Notes under the pieces: model-generated
Databases searched by the model: none
Told to the model about the DNA's origin: nothing
The model's input: the letters and a program-made list of their open reading frames with translations, nothing else
Part shown: one piece after another, positions 7,895 through 18,435 of the stretch
How positions within the stretch are numbered: position 1 is the first letter of the stretch
Layout of the letters: the number at the start of each line of letters is the position of its first letter
Made by a program: the position numbers and the translations under genes
Source: Pseudomonas pseudonitroreducens
GTDB lineage: Bacteria > Pseudomonadota > Gammaproteobacteria > Pseudomonadales > Pseudomonadaceae
Assembly (NCBI RefSeq): GCF_021603645.1
Contig: NZ_BQHJ01000017.1
Location: 98,918 to 162,917, forward strand
DNA: 64,000 nt
Reading direction: 5' to 3'

Positions 7895-8896
7895 TTACAG
7901 GCAGGATTTGCAGCCTGCGGCGATGGACAGCGAGTTGCTCTGCTGGTTGCCTACGCCAGCGGCAACGTTCGCGCCGAGGTTGCCCGACACATTGTTGAGC
8001 GAGTTGCTGATGGTGGCGTCGTTCCGGACCGGGTCTTTCCAGCCAGTGGGCACCAGTACCTGGTAGGTGGCCTGGCCTTTCAGGTCGACAGTGCCGGCTT
8101 CGACGAAGAACAGCGGGTCCTTGTCTTCCTTGCTGCCGCCGCTGCTGTGGCGGTCGTCATTGCCACCGCGGCCGCTTTCGTCCACGACATAGCCAACGCC
8201 GGCGCCCTTGTAGGTGCCCTTGGCGCTGAAGGTGGACTTCAGGGTTTCCTTCTCGTAGGTCAGGAAGGCCACGTTGCCCACGGTGTTGCCAGTGGACGTC
8301 TGGGTGGCACCACTGTAGGAGTCGGCGCTACGACCACCGGACACGGCGGCTGCCATGTCGTTTTTCTGCTGGTTGTAGTTGCCCGAGGCGATGTTGATGC
8401 CGATATTCCCCGAGGAGTTGCTGCCGGAGTTGTTCAGCGTGGCCTTGTTGGTGGTGGAGAGGTTCAGCGCCTTGTTGGCTTCGTTGGTCTGGGTCACGTC
8501 GGTGGACGCATAGGCGGTGCCGAAGATGAACTTCTCGTCGGCAGTCGCCAGGGCGGCGGCGTTGGCCTGTTGGTTCATGTCGCCGGCAGCCACGTTGACG
8601 CCCACGTTACCCGATGCGGTGCCCAGCGAGCTGTCGACCGTAGCGGTGTTCTTGGTGCCCATGTTGACCACGGTGTTGTCGCTGCTTTCCTGGGTGTCTT
8701 CCACCTGCGCGCTGGCGCCTGCGTCGATCCGCGGGTCCTTGTAGGGATCGTACGGCGGCTTGGGTTGTTGTTGATGATGGCCGTCGTTGTGGTGGCCACG
8801 ACCGCGGTCGTTGTCGCGATTATCAGCGTGCACTGCTACAGCCATGATCGCTGCGACAGCGAATACCAGGGGCTTGAGAGCCATTGTGGGTTTCAT
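7895..8896 (-). CDS. fapC: FapC, major functional-amyloid fibril subunit
   Basis: A 333-residue protein with a signal peptide (about 1-24), then a short His/Asp/Arg-rich head (DNRDNDRGRGHHNDGHH). Three imperfect amyloid repeats follow, each carrying a (S/A)GN(V/I/L)G(V/I/A)N(V/I)A(A/S)G..NQQ core (around residues 96-113, 165-182 and 302-319). They are separated by two linkers, the second long and with little repeat character. The C-terminus keeps the CxxC signature (Cys329, Cys332), which is conserved in FapC. FapC forms most of the extracellular Fap fibril. A strong AAAGGAGAT ribosome site precedes the start. The 54-base gap to fapB shows no promoter. Confidence 0.95.
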   Translation of the reverse strand: MKPTMALKPLVFAVAAIMAVAVHADNRDNDRGRGHHNDGHHQQQPKPPYDPYKDPRIDAGASAQVEDTQESSDNTVVNMGTKNTATVDSSLGTASGNVGVNVAAGDMNQQANAAALATADEKFIFGTAYASTDVTQTNEANKALNLSTTNKATLNNSGSNSSGNIGINIASGNYNQQKNDMAAAVSGGRSADSYSGATQTSTGNTVGNVAFLTYEKETLKSTFSAKGTYKGAGVGYVVDESGRGGNDDRHSSGGSKEDKDPLFFVEAGTVDLKGQATYQVLVPTGWKDPVRNDATISNSLNNVSGNLGANVAAGVGNQQSNSLSIAAGCKSCL

Positions 8897-8951
8897 GGTG
8901 TATCTCCTTTGCTTTGTTTGGCGTGTTTAGTGTTATAGGAGTTGGCTTGGG

Positions 8952-9530
8952 TCAATCCGCGACCCGGATGCTCAGGGTGTTGGCAATGCGATTGCCGACC
9001 CCGGCGCTCTGGCTCACCTGAACCACGCCGCGACTGCCGGCAAAGGCCTGGTCGCTGGTGACGACCTGGCGGTTACCCGTGGCGGAGTTAGCTGGGCCTG
9101 AGTTCACTGGCAGCGCGACGTTCTGCTGGGACAGCACGCTGTCATCGACGCTCTGCGGTACGGCGCTGACGCTGATCCGCATGGCGTTCACTTGCTGGTT
9201 GGCAGCCCCGGCGGCCTGGTTCACGCCCAGTGCGCCGTTGCCGTTGCTGAAGGCGTTGCCGGTGATGCTGGCGGACGCGGCCTGGCTGGGGTCGACGTAG
9301 GCGTTGACCGTCTGCCGGAATTGCGTGGTGGCCTGGGCATTGGTGCTGATGGCGATGGTCCGGCCGTTGGCCTGTTGCTGCTCATCGCCCGCGGCCTGGT
9401 TCACACTGGCCACGCCGTTGTAGTTGCGCACGGCACTGTCGATATTGGCGTTGTTGACCGTCGAAGGATCGGCGGCGAAGGCCGAGGCGGAGCAGAGCAG
9501 GATCGGCAGAGCGAGCAGATGGGCTTTCAT
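8952..9530 (-). CDS. fapB: FapB, minor fibril subunit / nucleator
   Basis: A 192-residue secreted protein (signal peptide 1-19, MKAHLLALPILLCSASAFA). It shows three imperfect repeats of the FapC type, with cores VASVNQAAGDEQQQAN, ALGVNQAAGAANQQVN and VVQVSQSAGVGNRIAN. The third has lost the NQQ. FapB is thought to nucleate FapC polymerisation, as CsgB does for curli. It starts one base after the fapA stop, so translation is probably coupled. There is no CxxC, which helps separate it from FapC. Confidence 0.93.
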   Translation of the reverse strand: MKAHLLALPILLCSASAFAADPSTVNNANIDSAVRNYNGVASVNQAAGDEQQQANGRTIAISTNAQATTQFRQTVNAYVDPSQAASASITGNAFSNGNGALGVNQAAGAANQQVNAMRISVSAVPQSVDDSVLSQQNVALPVNSGPANSATGNRQVVTSDQAFAGSRGVVQVSQSAGVGNRIANTLSIRVAD

Positions 9531-9531
9531 C

Positions 9532-9981
9532 TCAGCGATCTCCCGTCAGCATGCGCAAGGGTGAGAGGCCCTGCTGTACGGTGCGGTTCACCGAGTTGGA
9601 GATGCCGCCGCCAGCGCCCATGCCGCCGCCGAGGCTGCCATTGCTGAGGCTCTGGTTGCTGCCGTTGTCCATTCCTACCAGGGTGCCGCCGGGAAGGATG
9701 TGGCGCTCGAGGGTGGAGCCGCTGGTGACGCCAGCGAAGTCGCTGTCGCTCAGTTCGGCATTGCCGGTCTGGCGCACGACCTGATCGGAGATATTGGGAT
9801 TGACGGTGATCGGATTCGGATCGGGAATATCGGTGGGGCGCGTGGCGACGCGTGGCTGCACCTGACGCTGCAGGACGATGGTGCCGTCGCCGGCCTGGAC
9901 GGTGGGGCACAGCGTAGCGCTGGCCACCCCGCAAGCGAGCGTGACGAATAGACCGACGATCCTTGAGTCGATGTTCCCCAT
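9532..9981 (-). CDS. fapA: FapA, periplasmic chaperone-like Fap protein
   Basis: The first gene of the operon, 149 residues. A signal peptide (about 1-30, ending TVQA) precedes a mature part with a Gly/Ser/Asn-rich C-terminal third (NGSLGGGMGAGGG). FapA has no enzymatic motif; in other pseudomonads it influences the FapB/FapC ratio in fibrils and is thought to act as a periplasmic chaperone. The ATG at 9981 has AAGGAA upstream and lies 53 bases from the sigma54-type -24/-12 element, which supports this start and marks the operon's beginning. Confidence 0.9.
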   Translation of the reverse strand: MGNIDSRIVGLFVTLACGVASATLCPTVQAGDGTIVLQRQVQPRVATRPTDIPDPNPITVNPNISDQVVRQTGNAELSDSDFAGVTSGSTLERHILPGGTLVGMDNGSNQSLSNGSLGGGMGAGGGISNSVNRTVQQGLSPLRMLTGDR

Positions 9982-10033
9982 GATGGCGGTTCCTTCTTGG
10001 TGCGCTGAGCCCTAACCAGCGGTACCAAGGTGG

Positions 10034-10049
10034 AGCAGATGCCGTGCCG
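10034..10049 (-). promoter_or_regulatory. Sigma54-type -24/-12 promoter of fapA
   Basis: Read on the minus strand the element is CGGCACGGCATCTGCT. It has the invariant GG (10048-10047) and GC (10036-10035) exactly 10 bases apart, and differs from the consensus TGGCACG-N4-TTGCW at two positions. Transcription would start near 10023, giving a leader of about 40 bases before the fapA ATG at 9981. Confidence 0.7.
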
Positions 10050-10123
10050 CTTTTGATCAGCTATTGCGAATCAACGACATAGCGTCAGGCCATGCGAACT
10101 GCCATGGAGCGAGTGTTGCCCTG

Positions 10124-10214
10124 CTGATACAGAACGAACGTACGAAAGCCATGCGCCGGCCCTAGAACGGGGCTCGTATCAGGGAAGAAGCGGATTCTGT
10201 TGCAGCGCTGATAC
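10124..10214. promoter_or_regulatory. Three CTGATAC motifs, candidate activator sites for fap
   Basis: The 7-mer CTGATAC occurs at 10124-10130 (plus), 10176-10182 (minus) and 10208-10214 (plus), 75 to 180 bp upstream of the fapA -24/-12 element. The last two are about 32 bp apart, three helical turns. This distance and clustering suit the binding sites of a sigma54 enhancer-binding protein. Binding is inferred, not shown. Confidence 0.4.
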
Positions 10215-10611
10215 ACAACTTTGGATGGGCAGGGCCAAAGTCCAGCCCGCTTGCGTTTGCGACGATCCGAGTGTTTCGCGGGGCTAACAGAATCGCCTGA
10301 TTCGTAGGGTTTCTGGTACTGAAGTACTGCAGTAATTTCAACAAATTAGGCATTTTGCATGATGGCGCGAACCCCATCGTGGCGTGGTTGTCTGCATCTT
10401 CCCGGCGGCGCAACGCGGGAGCGATTCTTGCCAAAGTGCCAACGCATCCTCCGCTTGCTCCGCCGAAGAGAAATTTTTGTGAATTTCATAGCGATCTGCG
10501 GGCAATGCATTAGCATGCCGACGCCGCTGCGGCGCTTGCGCGCCAGGAGCAGGCAGCGGGACAAAACCATTAGAAACGTGCGAGCCAGCGTGCCTCGCGG
10601 GGGACAGTAGT
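10215..10611. other. AT-leaning intergenic region upstream of uppP
   Basis: About 400 bp without a convincing gene between the fap control region and uppP. It is locally AT-richer (for example 10315-10350 and 10465-10500) than the flanking genes and presumably holds the uppP promoter, but I cannot point to clear -35/-10 boxes. Open frames inside lack ribosome sites and recognisable products. Confidence 0.5.
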
Positions 10612-11442
10612 ATGGATCTGTGGAGCGCCTTTCAGGCCTTCATTCTTGGCGTGGTCGAGGGGCTTACCGAGTTCCTGCCGATCTCCAGCACCGGTCACCA
10701 GATCATCGTGGCCGACCTCATCGGCTTCACCGGGGAACGTGCCGAGGCCTTCAACATCATCATCCAGCTGGCGGCCATTCTCGCCGTGGTCTGGGAATTC
10801 CGCCGCAAGATCCTCGACATCGTCCTGGGGTTGCCCACACAGCCCAAGGCGCAGCGCTTCACCGTCAACCTGCTGATCGCATTCTTCCCGGCCGTGGTGC
10901 TGGGCGTGGCCTTCGCCGACTACATCCACCATTACCTGTTCAACCCGATCACCGTCGCCGTGGCACTGGTGGTGGGCGGTGTGATCATGCTCTGGGCAGA
11001 GAAGCGCCAGCATCTGATCCACGCCGAAACCGTGGATGACATGACCTGGAAGCAAGCCCTGAAGGTTGGCTGCTGCCAGTGCCTGGCGCTGATTCCGGGC
11101 ACCTCGCGTTCCGGCGCGACCATCATCGGCGGCCTGCTGTTCGGCCTGTCGCGCAAGGCGGCCACCGAGTTCTCGTTCTTCCTGGCGATGCCGACCATGG
11201 TCGGCGCCGCGGTCTACTCGGGCTACAAGTACCGTGACGTGTTCCAGCCTGCGGACCTGCCGGTGTTCGCCATCGGTTTCGTCACCTCGTTCATCTTCGC
11301 GATGATCGCTGTCCGTGGCTTGCTCAAGTTCATCGCCAACCACAGCTATGCGGCATTTGCCTGGTACCGTATCGTGTTCGGACTGCTGATCCTGGCAACC
11401 TGGCAGTTCGCCCTGATCGACTGGAGCAGCGCAAAACCCTGA
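10612..11442 (+). CDS. uppP: Undecaprenyl-diphosphatase UppP (BacA)
   Basis: A 276-residue polytopic inner-membrane enzyme that hydrolyses undecaprenyl diphosphate to the monophosphate, recycling the lipid carrier for peptidoglycan and other surface glycans. The family's active-site segments are present: [14 protein letters not shown] (17-30) and [10 protein letters not shown] (about 164-173), each at a membrane-embedded re-entrant loop. Seven or more hydrophobic segments are visible and the length is normal for the family. It stands alone, with a cold-shock/DUF1294 gene 11 bases downstream that may be co-transcribed. Overproduction of BacA proteins gives bacitracin tolerance in other bacteria. 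Confidence 0.95.
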   Translation: MDLWSAFQAFILGVVEGLTEFLPISSTGHQIIVADLIGFTGERAEAFNIIIQLAAILAVVWEFRRKILDIVLGLPTQPKAQRFTVNLLIAFFPAVVLGVAFADYIHHYLFNPITVAVALVVGGVIMLWAEKRQHLIHAETVDDMTWKQALKVGCCQCLALIPGTSRSGATIIGGLLFGLSRKAATEFSFFLAMPTMVGAAVYSGYKYRDVFQPADLPVFAIGFVTSFIFAMIAVRGLLKFIANHSYAAFAWYRIVFGLLILATWQFALIDWSSAKP

Positions 11443-11453
11443 TCCGATAGCGA

Positions 11454-12170
11454 GTGAACGTGGAAAAGAACGGCACCATCAGCCGCTGGGACGATGACAA
11501 GGGCTTCGGCTTCATCAGTCCCCAGGCCGGCGGCAAGGAAGTCTTCCTGCATATTTCCGACTTCCGCGGCGACCGTCGCCCGGAGGCGGGCGACCAGGTC
11601 TGTTATGTCGAAGGCAGCGGCAAGGACGGCCGCCCCCGCGCCAACCACGCCCGCCTTGCCGGGCTGGCTATCGACACCCCGGCGATTCGCCGCAAGCCCG
11701 CAGCGGCAGCCACCCGTGAGCGCGCCCGCAGCGGGCGCGAAGTAGCCTTCCCGAGCGCGCCGAAACGCTCGCTGGGCAAGGCGCTGGCGATCCTGGCAGT
11801 GCTGCTGGCGTTGCCCGTCATCGGCTCGCTGCTGTGGTTGAAAGAGGCTTACTTCGTCTGGTTCCTGCTGCTCTATCCGGTGTTCAGCGTCCTGGCCTTC
11901 CTCGCCTATTGGCGCGATAAGCGCAGTGCCGAGCGCAACGACTGGCGAACTCCCGAGCAGAGCCTGCACCTGCTGGAACTGCTCGGTGGCTGGCCGGGCG
12001 CCTTCCTCGCCCAGCAGGTGTTCCGTCACAAGACCCGCAAGCTTTCCTTCCAGCTGGTGTTCTGGGCCATTGTCCTGCTGCATCAGCTGTTCTGGATCGA
12101 CTGGCTCAGTGGCGGCCGGTTGCTGGGCTGGATCGGCGCGCTGATGGGGCTGGGCACCACCCCGGCGTAA
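11454..12170 (+). CDS. Cold-shock domain fused to DUF1294 membrane protein
   Basis: A 238-residue protein. Residues 1-65 are a cold-shock nucleic-acid-binding domain with the RNP motifs KGFGFI and VFLHIS. A basic linker (about 75-100) follows, and then a DUF1294 membrane domain with about three hydrophobic helices (ALAILAVLLALPVIGSLLWL, a second near 140-160, and a last near 200-220). The start is a GTG at 11454; another in-frame GTG at 11460 is possible. The function of this fusion is not known; an RNA-binding domain tethered at the inner membrane is what the architecture shows. It lies 11 bases after uppP. Confidence 0.85.
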   Translation: MNVEKNGTISRWDDDKGFGFISPQAGGKEVFLHISDFRGDRRPEAGDQVCYVEGSGKDGRPRANHARLAGLAIDTPAIRRKPAAAATRERARSGREVAFPSAPKRSLGKALAILAVLLALPVIGSLLWLKEAYFVWFLLLYPVFSVLAFLAYWRDKRSAERNDWRTPEQSLHLLELLGGWPGAFLAQQVFRHKTRKLSFQLVFWAIVLLHQLFWIDWLSGGRLLGWIGALMGLGTTPA

Positions 12171-12179
12171 TCGCCTGGT

Positions 12180-13085
12180 TCAGACAGGCCAGTCGTCTTT
12201 CGAGAAGCCTTCCTCCAGGTAATCGAGCAACGCCCGCACCGCCGGCAGGATGCCGCGCCGATGCGGGTAGACCGCCTGCAGGTAAGCCTCCGGCTCGCTC
12301 CAGGCGGGCAGCACGCGCACCAGGCGACCATCCTCCAGTTCCTCGGTGCAGTAGTGCAGCGGCAGGAGTGTCACGCCCAGCCCCGCCAGGGCGACGTTCT
12401 TGCGCAGGTTGAAGTCTTCCACCGCCAGGCGTGCCTCCAGGGCGACTTCCTTCACTTCGCCCTGCAGGCCGGTCAGCTTCATGTGTACCCGACGGTCGTT
12501 GTCGATGGCGCCCAGGACGGGCAGGGCGGCCAGGTCCTCCGGTGCGCGCAGCTCGACGCCCCTGAGCAGCGCCGGTGCGGCCACCAGCGCGGTCTTCGCC
12601 AGGCGCAGGCGCCGCGAGATCAGCGACAGGTCCTCATCGCCCGGCGCCCGCACGCGCAGGGCGACATCGATGCTTTCGTTGAGCAGGTCGACGCGGCGAT
12701 TGGTCAGCATCAGCTCCAGGTTGACCTGCGGATAAGCGGCGAGAAAGCCCGGCAGCATCTCGTTCAGCGAGGTTTCCGCCAGCGCCACCGGGCACGACAG
12801 CCTCACCCGGCCGCGTGGCTCGGCGCTCAGTTGCGCGGCGACCTCGTCGGCCATCTCGGCCTCTACCAGCATCGCCTGGCAGTGCCGGTAATAGCGCTCA
12901 CCCAGGTCAGTCAGTGCCAGCTTGCGGGTGGTGCGCTGCAGCAGACGTACATCCAGGCGCGCTTCCAGCTCGGCGACACGCCGCGACAGGCGGGACTTCG
13001 GCAGGCCCAGCAAACGCCCGGCAGCTGCGAAGCCACCGGCCTCCACCACCTTGGCGAAATAGAAGAGGTCATTGAGGTCCTGCAT
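12180..13085 (-). CDS. LysR-family regulator, divergent from azoR
   Basis: The 301-residue protein starts at 13085 ([19 protein letters not shown]); an upstream in-frame extension to 13214 overlaps the azoR start and is rejected. It has an N-terminal winged helix-turn-helix ([25 protein letters not shown]) and a LysR effector-binding domain (about 90-295). Its head resembles the AaeR/DsdC-like group that controls adjacent oxidoreductase genes. Divergent transcription from azoR, 131 bp apart, suggests it controls that gene in response to quinone or electrophile stress, as LysR regulators paired with azoreductases do; the ligand is not known. Confidence 0.9.
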   Translation of the reverse strand: MQDLNDLFYFAKVVEAGGFAAAGRLLGLPKSRLSRRVAELEARLDVRLLQRTTRKLALTDLGERYYRHCQAMLVEAEMADEVAAQLSAEPRGRVRLSCPVALAETSLNEMLPGFLAAYPQVNLELMLTNRRVDLLNESIDVALRVRAPGDEDLSLISRRLRLAKTALVAAPALLRGVELRAPEDLAALPVLGAIDNDRRVHMKLTGLQGEVKEVALEARLAVEDFNLRKNVALAGLGVTLLPLHYCTEELEDGRLVRVLPAWSEPEAYLQAVYPHRRGILPAVRALLDYLEEGFSKDDWPV

Positions 13086-13216
13086 CGGATTGTCCTGCTG
13101 GTGAGACGAATCATTGCATTTTTGCTGACTTATCGAAGATTGGCTACATGCGTAGTCTTGCCTCCAACAACGAATTCCTCCGCCAACCCACTTGGCCCCT
13201 TTCCTGGAGAACACAC

Positions 13217-13825
13217 ATGAAACTGCTGCACATCGACTCGAGCATCCTCGGCGACAACTCCGCCTCCCGCCAACTGAGCGGCGAACTGGTCGCCGCCTGG
13301 GCCGCCGCCGAGCCGGGCGTCGAAGTGACCTACCGTGACCTGGCCGCCGACGCCATCAGCCACCTGTCCTCGGCCAGCCTGGTCGCTGCCGGCACCCCGG
13401 CCGAACTGCGCGACGCCGCGCAGAAACACGAAGCCGCACTGGGCGAGAAAAGCATCGAGGAATTCCTCGGCGCCGACGCCATCGTCATCGGCGCGCCGAT
13501 GTACAACTTCTCCATCCCCAGCCAACTGAAGGCCTGGATCGACCGCATCGCCGTCGCCGGCAAGACCTTCCGCTATACCGAGAGCGGCCCGGAAGGCCTG
13601 GCGGGTGGCAAGAAAGTCATCATCGTCTCCACCGCCGGCGGCATCCACGCGGGCCAACCCAGCGGTATCGCCCACGAGAACTACCTGGAGCTGGTGCTGA
13701 ATTTCCTCGGCATCACCGACATCGAGGTCGTCCGTGCCGAAGGCCTGGCCTACGGTGACGAGCCGCGCCGCAACGCCATCGCCGGCGCCCAGGCGAGCAT
13801 CGCCAGCCAGTTCGCCGCTGCCTGA
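13217..13825 (+). CDS. azoR: FMN-dependent NADH-azoreductase
   Basis: A 202-residue flavodoxin-fold reductase of the AzoR family. It shows the FMN-phosphate-binding start ([20 protein letters not shown]), the [18 protein letters not shown] segment that lines the flavin, and STAGGIH near 140. These enzymes reduce quinones and azo dyes by two-electron steps using NAD(P)H and protect against thiol stress. The start at 13217 has GGAGA upstream and matches the usual length of about 200 residues; the longer frame from 13148 would run through the divergent promoter. A strong terminator follows at 13839. Confidence 0.94.
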   Translation: MKLLHIDSSILGDNSASRQLSGELVAAWAAAEPGVEVTYRDLAADAISHLSSASLVAAGTPAELRDAAQKHEAALGEKSIEEFLGADAIVIGAPMYNFSIPSQLKAWIDRIAVAGKTFRYTESGPEGLAGGKKVIIVSTAGGIHAGQPSGIAHENYLELVLNFLGITDIEVVRAEGLAYGDEPRRNAIAGAQASIASQFAAA

Positions 13826-13838
13826 TCGCTGCCCAGTG

Positions 13839-13866
13839 AAAAGCCCCGCGCATGCGGGGCTTTTTT
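13839..13866 (+). terminator. Rho-independent terminator after azoR
   Basis: Arms AGCCCCGC and GCGGGGCT enclose a GCAT loop, with an A-run before and TTTTTT after, 13 bases past the azoR stop. Confidence 0.9.
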
Positions 13867-14019
13867 GTTTCCGCGAGTACCGCCTGTCTGCGGGCACGGA
13901 GCTACTCTCGCTGGCGCGTACTATGCAGAGGTTCCCACCAGGCGGCGCCCGGCGGTTTCTGCATTCATCAACAAGCCTCGTGGCGCCTGATCTGGAGACA
14001 CATCGGAGCGAACTGCACC

Positions 14020-15033
14020 ATGGCGAGGCGCCTGTTCTGGTTCCTGCTGCTCGTTACCTTCAGTACCGCGAGTTGGGCGGCACAGGGCTGGAATGTGGGT
14101 TTTCACCGCCTGCAGGTGAGTGACCCGCTGGACCAGCAACCGATGAAGGCCATTGCCTTCTACCCCACGCGCGCAGCCGAACAACCCCTGCACCTGGGCA
14201 ACTTCATCCTGGACGTTGCCTACGAAGGCAAGACCGCCAACGGGCGATTCCCGCTGCTGGTCATGTCCCACGGCAACTACGGCACCCCGCTGGCCCACCG
14301 TGACCTGATCGAGGCACTGGTGCGCAAGGGCTTCGTGGTGGTGACGCTGCTGCACCCCGGCGACAACCTGCGTGACCACAGCCGCCTGGGCGCGGTGAGC
14401 AATCTCTATGGTCGGCCGCTGCAGGTCTCCGAAACCATCAGTGCCGCTCTGCTCGACCCCGAGGTCGCCGCCATCGTCGACCCGCGAAAGGTCGGTGTGA
14501 TCGGCTACTCCGCCGGCGGAGAGACTGCGCTGATCCTGGCCGGGGCCCAGCCGCGCCTGGACCGGCTGATCAAGTACTGCCAGCAGCGCCCTGACGATCG
14601 CGATGCCTGCAGCGAGAAGGGCGAAGTACGCGCCGACCGCAACGACCTGGTGCCCATGGCCGACCCGCGCGTCGGCGCCTTGCTCCTGCTGGCGCCGCTG
14701 AGCCTGATGTACGGCGTTCATGAGCTGGAGGATGTACAGGTGCCGGTGTTGCTCTACACCGGCAATGCAGACCACATCCTCGACTGGAAGAAGAATGCCG
14801 CAGCGCTGGCGCGCAAGTTGCCGCAACAGGCGGATCTGCGGGTGCTGGACGGGGCAGGGCACTTCGTCTTCATGGCGCCGTGCTCGGAGGAGGAAAAGGA
14901 CGCCACGCCGGACCTGTGTACCGACAACCAGGGCCTGGACCGGCAGGCTATCCATCGCGACCTGGCCGCCTCGGCGGCAGAGTTCTTCGATGTCAGCCTG
15001 GGCAGCGCAACGATGCAGACGTCGGGGCGTTGA
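14020..15033 (+). CDS. Secreted alpha/beta hydrolase (dienelactone-hydrolase-like)
   Basis: The 337-residue product starts at 14020, where a clear signal peptide begins (MARRLFWFLLLVTFSTASWA). The longer frame upstream runs through the terminator of azoR and is rejected. The mature part is an alpha/beta hydrolase with the nucleophile elbow GYSAGGE (Ser near 169), an acidic residue in TGNADHILD and a late His in GAGHFVFM, giving a plausible Ser-Asp-His triad. Related proteins are annotated as platelet-activating-factor acetylhydrolase-like or dienelactone-hydrolase-like esterases. The substrate is unknown. Two Cys pairs near 188-199 and 288-302 may form disulfides, fitting a periplasmic or secreted location. 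Confidence 0.8.
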   Translation: MARRLFWFLLLVTFSTASWAAQGWNVGFHRLQVSDPLDQQPMKAIAFYPTRAAEQPLHLGNFILDVAYEGKTANGRFPLLVMSHGNYGTPLAHRDLIEALVRKGFVVVTLLHPGDNLRDHSRLGAVSNLYGRPLQVSETISAALLDPEVAAIVDPRKVGVIGYSAGGETALILAGAQPRLDRLIKYCQQRPDDRDACSEKGEVRADRNDLVPMADPRVGALLLLAPLSLMYGVHELEDVQVPVLLYTGNADHILDWKKNAAALARKLPQQADLRVLDGAGHFVFMAPCSEEEKDATPDLCTDNQGLDRQAIHRDLAASAAEFFDVSLGSATMQTSGR

Positions 15034-15060
15034 TCCGGGGCTGAGCAAAAAGGTGCCTCT

Positions 15061-15139
15061 TGTAGGAGCGAGCTTGCTCGCGAATGGGTTTCCCGGCTGC
15101 ATTGGTGTCAGACAGGTTCGCGAGCAAGCTCGCTCCTAC
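15061..15139. repeat. Inverted REP pair (BIME)
   Basis: Two copies of the GGAGCGAGCTTGCTCGCGAA-type REP element face each other across about 37 bp between the hydrolase stop and a terminator. Confidence 0.88.
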
Positions 15140-15157
15140 GAAGATCAAAAGAGCAAG

Positions 15158-15187
15158 AAAAAGCCCCGCACTGGGCGGGGCTTTTTC
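15158..15187. terminator. Bidirectional terminator between hydrolase and ybiT
   Basis: Arms AGCCCCGC and GCGGGGCT with an A-run on one side and TTTTT on the other. It can serve both convergent genes. Confidence 0.9.
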
Positions 15188-15205
15188 ATTGCAGCTTGGC
15201 GTTGA

Positions 15206-16795
<1,590 letters not shown>

Positions 16796-17031
16796 CTGGG
16801 TAACCCTTGGCTGGAACATGATGCGCGCCGGGCGCGAGCGGCGCGGGCGGGCAGTGACGACGGCGCGCGAAGGCGGCCTGACAAAGCCGCCTATTATGCC
16901 ACATGCGGGGCGGATCTTGCATGTCCTGCCGCTACAGCGCCCTGACTGCGGGCAGAAGGTGCGAGCTGGCAGTTGAAACCCCCCATTGTCCTGCATCAGA
17001 ATTCGGTGTTCAGAATTCTGGTGGGGGCTGT

Positions 17032-17982
17032 ATGAAAATCCTAAACGCTCAACATTCGCTCAAGCAGTACCTGGAGCAGGTCAGCGGCAAGCTGATCACC
17101 GTGGTCTCGGCCTCCGCCAGTGAAACCGAGTCACTGATCGAAACCCTGGTGGAGAAGGGCAATCGCCTGGACCTGCTGGTGGGCACCATCAATTCGTTCA
17201 GCTCGCCGGACTTCATCGATTTCTGTGTCCGCGACGCGGGCGCCAAGGTCAGCTTGCACGTCGACTTCCGCGCGCAGAACAGCGTGCACTGGAAGCTGAT
17301 CCTGATCGAGCCGGATGTGGTGATCCTGGGCAGCGCCAACTTCACCGAGATCGGTCTGAGCCTGACCCGCGACACCTGCACCGTGATCCAGGACGCCGCG
17401 CTGTACGCCGATTACCTGGCGCGCGTGGCCGAGATCAAGGGCATGGACGACGTGGTGCCGGGCGAGGATTCGCCGGCCTTCGACGCGCGACTGGAGGAGT
17501 ACCGCCAGAGCCATCGCCGCGTGCAGGCCAGCCTGGCGCGCAGCGCCCAGTACCTGGACGGCGAGAGCTGGCTGGGCGACGAGACCAATCAGAGCATCCC
17601 GCTGTTCATCTGGTACAGCGATCACTCCGACGAGTCCGAGGAGCAGGCCGAGGCCTTCCTGCACGCCAGCAGCGATGGCGTGGACTGGGACGATGTACGC
17701 GAGTTCTTCACCTACGAATGCGCGGAGGGCGTGCTGCCCTACGAAGAGGGTGACATGGTGCTGACCGCGCGCTGCAATGGCACGCACATCGGCTTCTATA
17801 CCTTCGACCGCATCCTCTACCGCAACGGCACCTACTTCATCTACTCCTACCGCAAGAAGCGCTACACCCAGCCGTTCAAGCTGGAGGATGCCAAGGAACG
17901 CCTGAAGGACGTTATCCCCGAGTGGTACGAGGAGATGCGTACCTCGCTCAATCGTCATGACATCAACAGCGTGGTGCGTTAA
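17032..17982 (+). CDS. Orphan phospholipase D-like (single HKD) protein
   Basis: A 316-residue protein. The N-terminal 130 residues carry one phospholipase-D-superfamily motif, His86-x-Lys88 followed by Gly100-Ser-Ala-Asn103 ([20 protein letters not shown]). One motif implies a dimer with a shared active site, as in bacterial Nuc nucleases. The C-terminal half (about 150-316) is acidic, then aromatic-rich, and I do not recognise it. There is no signal peptide, so the protein should act on a cytoplasmic substrate, nucleic acid or lipid. The start is set by GGTGGGGG before the ATG. It is not in an operon with ybiT, which diverges. A nuclease role in defence is conceivable but unproven. Confidence 0.8.
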   Translation: MKILNAQHSLKQYLEQVSGKLITVVSASASETESLIETLVEKGNRLDLLVGTINSFSSPDFIDFCVRDAGAKVSLHVDFRAQNSVHWKLILIEPDVVILGSANFTEIGLSLTRDTCTVIQDAALYADYLARVAEIKGMDDVVPGEDSPAFDARLEEYRQSHRRVQASLARSAQYLDGESWLGDETNQSIPLFIWYSDHSDESEEQAEAFLHASSDGVDWDDVREFFTYECAEGVLPYEEGDMVLTARCNGTHIGFYTFDRILYRNGTYFIYSYRKKRYTQPFKLEDAKERLKDVIPEWYEEMRTSLNRHDINSVVR

Positions 17983-18002
17983 GCGGCAGCCACTCATCGG
18001 CG

Positions 18003-18036
18003 CGCAGTGCGTGACCCTGCGGTCGCGCACTGTGCA
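18003..18036 (+). repeat. Hairpin after the phospholipase-D-like gene
   Basis: CAGTGCGTGACC and GGTCGCGCACTG form a 12-bp stem with one G-T pair and a CTGC loop, 20 bases after the stop codon. No U-tract follows, so it may be a transcript-end or stability element and not a simple terminator. Confidence 0.5.
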
Positions 18037-18139
18037 CCTTGGCAATTCCCGCATGCATGGCTAGCATCCTGCCAGTATCTCGACGTTGCATGCCGCAGTG
18101 GCGTGAACCCGTCAGGAACCTGTCAGGAGGCAAAGGATC

Positions 18140-18421
18140 ATGCCGCAACTTCCCCTCGATGAAGTCCCCGTTCGCCGCCGCATGCGCTGGCATTGGCGGC
18201 TGCTCACGCTGAAGATCTACATTCTCTCGATATTTCTGCTGGCCTGCATGCTGGGCGGCAGCGCGATGCTGTTCCTCAATGTGCTCAACGACACGCTGGA
18301 GCCCGCCCAGCGCCTCGGTTCCTTCGCGGCCGGCGCGCTGATTCTGCTGCTCTGCCTGCATATCCTGCGCATGGCGTTGCCGCCGATGCCCTGGTTACCC
18401 AGGCGGCGCTCGCTGGAGTAA
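18140..18421 (+). CDS. Small membrane protein, unknown function
   Basis: A 93-residue protein with a basic head (RRRMRWHWR) and two hydrophobic helices (about 24-48 and 62-79), ending in a basic tail (PRRRSLE), so both ends should face the cytoplasm. An AGGAGG-like sequence at 18125-18130 supports the start. I do not recognise the family. It stands alone before a strong terminator, which argues that it is a real expressed gene. Confidence 0.65.
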   Translation: MPQLPLDEVPVRRRMRWHWRLLTLKIYILSIFLLACMLGGSAMLFLNVLNDTLEPAQRLGSFAAGALILLLCLHILRMALPPMPWLPRRRSLE

Positions 18422-18435
18422 TCGGCGCCAGAATG

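Noticed and set aside
10162-10434. 90-codon minus-strand frame upstream of fapA
   Set aside because: It overlaps the candidate activator sites, lacks a ribosome site and resembles no family I know.
10430-10446. Second possible sigma54 element (TTGGCACTTTGGCAAG on the minus strand)
   Set aside because: The GG and GC are not 10 bases apart, so it fails the invariant spacing.
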